Shown: piece by piece, positions 6,833-9,292 of the stretch
How the letters are laid out: every line of letters starts with the position of its first letter
Position numbering within the stretch: position 1 is the stretch's first letter
Source: Nitrospirota bacterium
GTDB taxonomy: Bacteria; Nitrospirota; Nitrospiria; Nitrospirales; UBA8639
Assembly: GCA_020355985.1 (NCBI GenBank)
Contig: CP070628.1
Location: 1,641,623-1,650,914, forward strand
Reading direction: 5' to 3'
Length of the DNA stretch: 9,292 nucleotides
Notes under the pieces: generated by a model
The model's input: the letters and a program-made list of their open reading frames with translations, nothing else
The model's database searches: none
Told to the model about the DNA's origin: nothing
Made by a program: the position numbers and the translations under genes

Positions 6833-7747
6833 ATGGGAAATTTGTTAGTTGTAGGTTCCGTGGCATTTGATTCCGTACGCACGCCTTTTGGTGAAGCCAC
6901 CAATGTCTTGGGAGGCTCAGCCACCTATTTTTCAACGTCGGCCAGTTTCTTCACCGACGTCAATTTGATTGCGGTGGTCGGCGAAGACTTTCCAGAAGAA
7001 CATCTTGAATTTCTGAAGAGTCGAGGGATTGACCTCGAGGGGTTAGAGCGTCGGTCCGGGAATACCTTTCGGTGGAAAGGAGAATATTCCTACCACTTGA
7101 ACGAAGCCCAAACATTGGAAACCCATCTCAATGTGTTAGAAACATTTCGCCCGAAAATTCCGGATCGCTACACCACTCCCTCTGCATTATTTTTAGGGAA
7201 TATTGACCCTGAATTGCAACTCGATGTCCTAAATAAGGTGACACGGCCCTCTATCGTTGCCTGCGATACCATGAATTTTTGGATCGACGGCAAACGGGAT
7301 GCCTTATGGAAAGTACTGGAATCGGTCGATATCCTGGTCATTAATGATGGGGAAGCCAGAGCCTTAGGCGAAGACCCCAATTTAGTCCAAGTGGCCAAAC
7401 GGATTTTATCGAAAGGCCCTAAAACTTTGATCGTCAAACGAGGGGAATACGGCGTCTTGATGTTCCATCAAGACGGAACCTTCGGAGCGCCCGCTTATCC
7501 TTTAGAAACCGTAAAAGATCCCACAGGAGCCGGCGACACGTTTGCGGGAGGATTTATGGGGTATCTCTCCGCATCGGGAAATTATTCGGAAACCGGACTT
7601 CGGCAAGCCATTATCTTTGGCAGCGTCATGGCTTCATTCAATGTGGAAGAATTCAGTCTTGATCGCTTAAAGCGGTTGACCAGGGAAGAAATTGATTCAC
7701 GCTATCACTCCTTTAAACAACTCACACATTTTGAAGCATTGTCGTAG
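6833..7747 (+). CDS. PfkB-family carbohydrate/nucleoside kinase, substrate unknown
   Basis: The 304-residue length and motifs fit the ribokinase/PfkB fold. There is an N-terminal LLVVGSVAFD strand with Asp13, a GG pair at 27-28 (LGGSATYFS), a VGEDFPEE segment, VINDGEARAL, and the C-terminal signature DPTGAGDTFAGG (from 229), where D235 is the catalytic base and GAG forms the anion hole. Such enzymes phosphorylate sugars, adenosine or related nucleosides with ATP in the cytoplasm. FGSVMASFNVEEFS near the C-terminus recalls a widespread uncharacterised bacterial PfkB subgroup (from memory). The gene starts 5 bases after mtnP, with its ribosome binding site (AAAAGG, about 6819-6824) inside the end of mtnP, so the two are probably translated together. 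A role in nucleoside or pentose salvage beside MtnP is inference. MTR-1-phosphate is already phosphorylated, so this is unlikely to be a methylthioribose kinase. Confidence 0.88.
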   Translation: MGNLLVVGSVAFDSVRTPFGEATNVLGGSATYFSTSASFFTDVNLIAVVGEDFPEEHLEFLKSRGIDLEGLERRSGNTFRWKGEYSYHLNEAQTLETHLNVLETFRPKIPDRYTTPSALFLGNIDPELQLDVLNKVTRPSIVACDTMNFWIDGKRDALWKVLESVDILVINDGEARALGEDPNLVQVAKRILSKGPKTLIVKRGEYGVLMFHQDGTFGAPAYPLETVKDPTGAGDTFAGGFMGYLSASGNYSETGLRQAIIFGSVMASFNVEEFSLDRLKRLTREEIDSRYHSFKQLTHFEALS

Positions 7748-7780
7748 GGCATAAAGTCTACGGCAGTTCCAGGTCATTCT

Positions 7781-8665
7781 ATGGAGCCCTTAGGAGAATA
7801 TCTCAAACAAGCACGAGAGAAAAAAGGGTTATCCTTAGAACAGATTGCCTCGCAAACCCGAATCCAAGAACGCCATCTCCAGGCCCTAGAATCAGAAGAT
7901 TTTGCTAAGCTTCCGGCCAAAGTATTCGCCAAAGGTTTTGTACGATCATATGCCAAAGCCTTGGGTTTAGACGAAGAAGAAGCCCTTCAATACTTCCTCG
8001 AAACATCTGGGGCTTTTTACGACCAGAGCCAAACGGAACAACCTCAACCTCATGTGCAAGTGAAGCTGGAAGCTGCCTCTCGGCAGAGCATAAACTGGAA
8101 TCTTGTTGTTGTCGCCCTCGTGATCATAGCCGCCGGAGCTGTTTGGTATGGGCTTTCCCAACAACAAGAAACACCGATCGCCCTATCTGAACCAGAAATT
8201 TCATCTCCCATTGAAACAATACAAGAACCAATACCCCCACTACCCGACCCCCAAGAAGGCCTAGCGCCTGAGACACCTGTTGATTCCGTGCCAACTCCGC
8301 CCTCTACACCAATGTCTGTTCCGGCCTTACCAACACCAGACCCTCCAATAAACGCTCCGGTTGAACCGATTCCACCAACATCTTCCGCATCTGCCACGCT
8401 ACCCGCCGTGGGAATAACGACGGATAGGCCTCATACACTTGAGATCGAAGCCACACAATTAACCTGGGTGGTCGTCCAATCAGACGAGCAAGCTCCAAAC
8501 GAGGCCCTTTTACAACCCGGGCAACGTACTACGTGGAAGGCCAATTCGCAGTTTCTGGTCACACTAGGAAATGCGGCAGGAGTGGTCATACAACTCAACG
8601 GTCAACCGCAAGGTCCGTTTGGAAAAGCAGGGCAAGTGGTCCGCGATATCCGACTACGCCCATAA
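7781..8665 (+). CDS. rodZ: RodZ-like membrane protein: HTH domain, one TM segment, DUF4115-type C-terminus
   Basis: The 294-residue protein has the RodZ layout. A Xre/Cro-like HTH (about 5-65) includes LKQAREKKGLSLEQIASQT and the conserved VFAKGFVRSYAKALGL; its aromatic residues F53 and Y57 correspond to the surface that binds MreB in E. coli RodZ. A linker leads to a single hydrophobic span (about 107-125), a proline-rich periplasmic stretch (about 140-209), and a beta-rich DUF4115-like domain (about 212-294, containing LTWVVVQSDEQ and a final VVRDIRLRP). RodZ ties the MreB cytoskeleton to the elongation machinery and sets rod or helical shape. No mreB is in the window, so the symbol rests on architecture. 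ATG 7781 has only a weak AGG upstream. The gene begins 33 bases after the pfkB stop and is probably the last of this transcript. Confidence 0.85.
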   Translation: MEPLGEYLKQAREKKGLSLEQIASQTRIQERHLQALESEDFAKLPAKVFAKGFVRSYAKALGLDEEEALQYFLETSGAFYDQSQTEQPQPHVQVKLEAASRQSINWNLVVVALVIIAAGAVWYGLSQQQETPIALSEPEISSPIETIQEPIPPLPDPQEGLAPETPVDSVPTPPSTPMSVPALPTPDPPINAPVEPIPPTSSASATLPAVGITTDRPHTLEIEATQLTWVVVQSDEQAPNEALLQPGQRTTWKANSQFLVTLGNAAGVVIQLNGQPQGPFGKAGQVVRDIRLRP

Positions 8666-8740
8666 ACCTCCTCTCAAAATTCCGTACAGCCTTTTTCCTT
8701 TTACCCTCTCTGAGTAAGTTTGACCATGAGTTTGTATAGA

Positions 8741-8776
8741 AAATAGGCATTTCACTATGCTTTTTTGTTTATTTTT
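8741..8776 (+). terminator. Possible intrinsic terminator after rodZ
   Basis: GCAT (8747-8750), loop TTCACT and ATGC (8757-8760) form a short stem. It can be extended by weak pairs between the A-rich bases 8741-8746 and the following T-run. TTTTTTGTTTATTTTT follows directly. The T-tract is good but the GC core is only four pairs, so the call is tentative. Its position between rodZ and a new promoter fits. Confidence 0.4.
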
Positions 8777-8783
8777 CGATTTC

Positions 8784-8795
8784 TTGACAGGTCAA
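8784..8795. promoter_or_regulatory. Small palindrome over the -35 box, possible operator
   Basis: TTGAC-AG-GTCAA is a perfect inverted repeat with 5-base arms and a 2-base centre that covers the whole -35 hexamer. A dimeric regulator could bind here and block RNA polymerase. Because one arm is mostly the -35 consensus itself, the symmetry may be accidental. Confidence 0.3.
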
Positions 8796-8813
8796 AAAAT
8801 TGATTGATATGAT
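8784..8813 (+). promoter_or_regulatory. Sigma70-type promoter of the cytochrome c gene
   Basis: TTGACA (8784-8789) is a perfect -35 box. TATGAT (8808-8813) is a 5-of-6 match to the -10 box, 18 bases downstream. Transcription would start near 8820, giving a leader of about 140 bases. It is the best promoter match I see in the window. Confidence 0.65.
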
Positions 8814-8831
8814 TAAAAGGTTTGGGTGGTT

Positions 8832-8853
8832 AAGGGATGATTGTTCATCCCTT
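8832..8853 (+). promoter_or_regulatory. Leader hairpin 1 of the cytochrome c mRNA
   Basis: AAGGGATGA (8832-8840), loop TTGT and TCATCCCTT (8845-8853) form a perfect 9-pair stem with a 4-base loop about 12 bases after the predicted transcription start. No T-run follows, so it is not a terminator. A 5' stem so close to the end could protect the mRNA from decay or take part in leader regulation. Confidence 0.55.
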
Positions 8854-8892
8854 CCCTCTCAAATTCCCCGAACCAGCAAAAATGGCGACATG

Positions 8893-8923
8893 GGGGTGTA
8901 AACAACACCCCAATTATTTTCTT
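8893..8923 (+). terminator. Leader hairpin 2 with U-rich tail, attenuator-like
   Basis: GGGGTGT (8893-8899), loop AAACA and ACACCCC (8905-8911) form a perfect GC-rich 7-pair stem, followed by AATTATTTTCTT. This resembles an intrinsic terminator placed 35 bases before the cytochrome c Shine-Dalgarno, so some transcripts could stop in the leader. The tail starts with AA and is interrupted by C, so termination may be partial or absent. Confidence 0.4.
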
Positions 8924-8947
8924 TGTTCTCATCAACTTGTTTAACCC

Positions 8948-8953
8948 AGGAGG
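8948..8953 (+). promoter_or_regulatory. Strong Shine-Dalgarno of the cytochrome c gene
   Basis: AGGAGG lies 5 bases before ATG 8959. It is the strongest ribosome binding site in the window and fixes this start over the in-frame ATGs at codons 5 and 7. It suggests high expression. Confidence 0.8.
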
Positions 8954-8958
8954 CTTAC

Positions 8959-9292
8959 ATGAAGTTTTCGATGAAAATGCTTGTAATGGCGACAGCTGCC
9001 ATGTTCCTGACCACTGGCTTGGCTATCGCTGGCCCAGAAAAAGATCCCTTGAAGGCACGCGTTCCTGCCGATAAACGTGCGGCCGCCAAAAAGAACAAAT
9101 CGCCTTACGGCAAAAAATCCAAAGATGCTACTCCTGAAATTATTGCCGAAGGGAAGGCTATTTTTGAAGGAAAAGGCACCTGTGTGAACTGTCACGGGAA
9201 AAAAGGCGATGGAAACGGCCCAGCCGGTAAGGTCCTCAACCCGGGTCCACGAAACTTCACCAATTGCAAATTCCACAAGAAACGGAAAGAGG
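8959..9292 (+). CDS. Exported class I mono-haem cytochrome c (N-terminal 111 codons, 3' end outside window)
   Basis: The protein begins with a Sec signal peptide: lysines at 2 and 6, a hydrophobic core, and AIA before a likely cleavage at residue 24/25. A basic, lysine-rich stretch follows (about 28-55, 11 Lys or Arg in 28 residues). Then comes a cytochrome c domain with EIIAEGKAIFEGKG leading to the haem-binding CVNCH (75-79), followed by GKKGDGNGPAGKVLNPGPRNFTN. His79 is one axial ligand; the second, normally a Met, would lie beyond the window end. An extra Cys103 (NFTNCKF) lies outside the haem motif. It would carry electrons in the periplasm, and in a nitrite oxidiser it could serve between nitrite oxidoreductase and the terminal oxidase; that role is inferred from the suspected organism only. 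It has its own promoter and leader, separate from the upstream genes. Confidence 0.9.
   Translation, partial: MKFSMKMLVMATAAMFLTTGLAIAGPEKDPLKARVPADKRAAAKKNKSPYGKKSKDATPEIIAEGKAIFEGKGTCVNCHGKKGDGNGPAGKVLNPGPRNFTNCKFHKKRKE

Noticed and set aside
6833..7747. Naming the PfkB kinase as ribokinase, adenosine kinase or methylthioribose kinase
   Set aside because: The motifs show only the general PfkB fold. Methylthioribose kinase belongs to a different family, and MtnP makes that step unnecessary.
8050..8397. A Gly/Ser-rich minus-strand frame of 115 codons
   Set aside because: It is the complement of the proline-rich linker codons of rodZ; composition explains it and no start signal is seen.
8720..8740. 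TTGACC (8720-8725) and TATAGA (8735-8740) as a promoter
   Set aside because: The spacer is only 9 bases, and the pair lies just upstream of the possible terminator. The 8784-8813 promoter is far better.
8841..9074. A 77-codon + strand reading frame starting at TTG in the leader
   Set aside because: It overlaps the cytochrome c gene in another frame, lacks a ribosome binding site, and shows no domain-like sequence.

Overview
This looks like a chromosomal segment of a Gram-negative (diderm) bacterium, most likely Nitrospirota and Nitrospira-like. The argument rests on protein style and context only: a Pal-type outer-membrane lipoprotein and a CpoB homologue show an outer membrane, MutL carries the endonuclease motifs found in lineages without MutH, and the last gene is a small lysine-rich mono-haem cytochrome c of the kind common in nitrite oxidisers. 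Base composition looks near 50% GC by eye, which would fit a marine-type Nitrospira better than the higher-GC freshwater ones. The genus is inference and was not checked by any search. All genes are on the + strand; no tRNA, rRNA, CRISPR array, insertion sequence or transposase was seen.

Region 1 (1-2953) is the end of a tol-pal envelope cluster: the last 40 codons of pal, a 590-residue coiled-coil lipoprotein of unknown function, and cpoB (ybgF). The coiled-coil gene sits where pal and cpoB are usually adjacent. The 115-base gap between it and cpoB contains a stretch resembling the 3' end of pal, possibly a duplication scar. Region 2 (3016-7747) is a compact housekeeping series: mutL (mismatch repair), miaA (tRNA i6A37 synthesis), mtnP (methylthioadenosine phosphorylase) and a PfkB-family kinase of unknown substrate, with gaps of 6, 35 and 5 bases. 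Region 3 (7781-8665) is a RodZ-like gene (cytoplasmic HTH, one membrane span, proline-rich periplasmic linker, DUF4115-like end), probably in the same transcript.

Region 4 (8666-9292) is a regulatory boundary and a new unit. A possible terminator is followed by a near-consensus sigma70 promoter whose -35 box lies in a small palindrome, a leader of about 140 bases with two clean hairpins, a strong Shine-Dalgarno sequence and the first 111 codons of an exported cytochrome c. This arrangement predicts strong and possibly leader-regulated expression.

No clearly new multi-gene system is visible. The points most worth a second look are the coiled-coil lipoprotein in the tol-pal cluster with the pal-like scar beside it, the structured cytochrome leader, and the tight mtnP-pfkB pairing.
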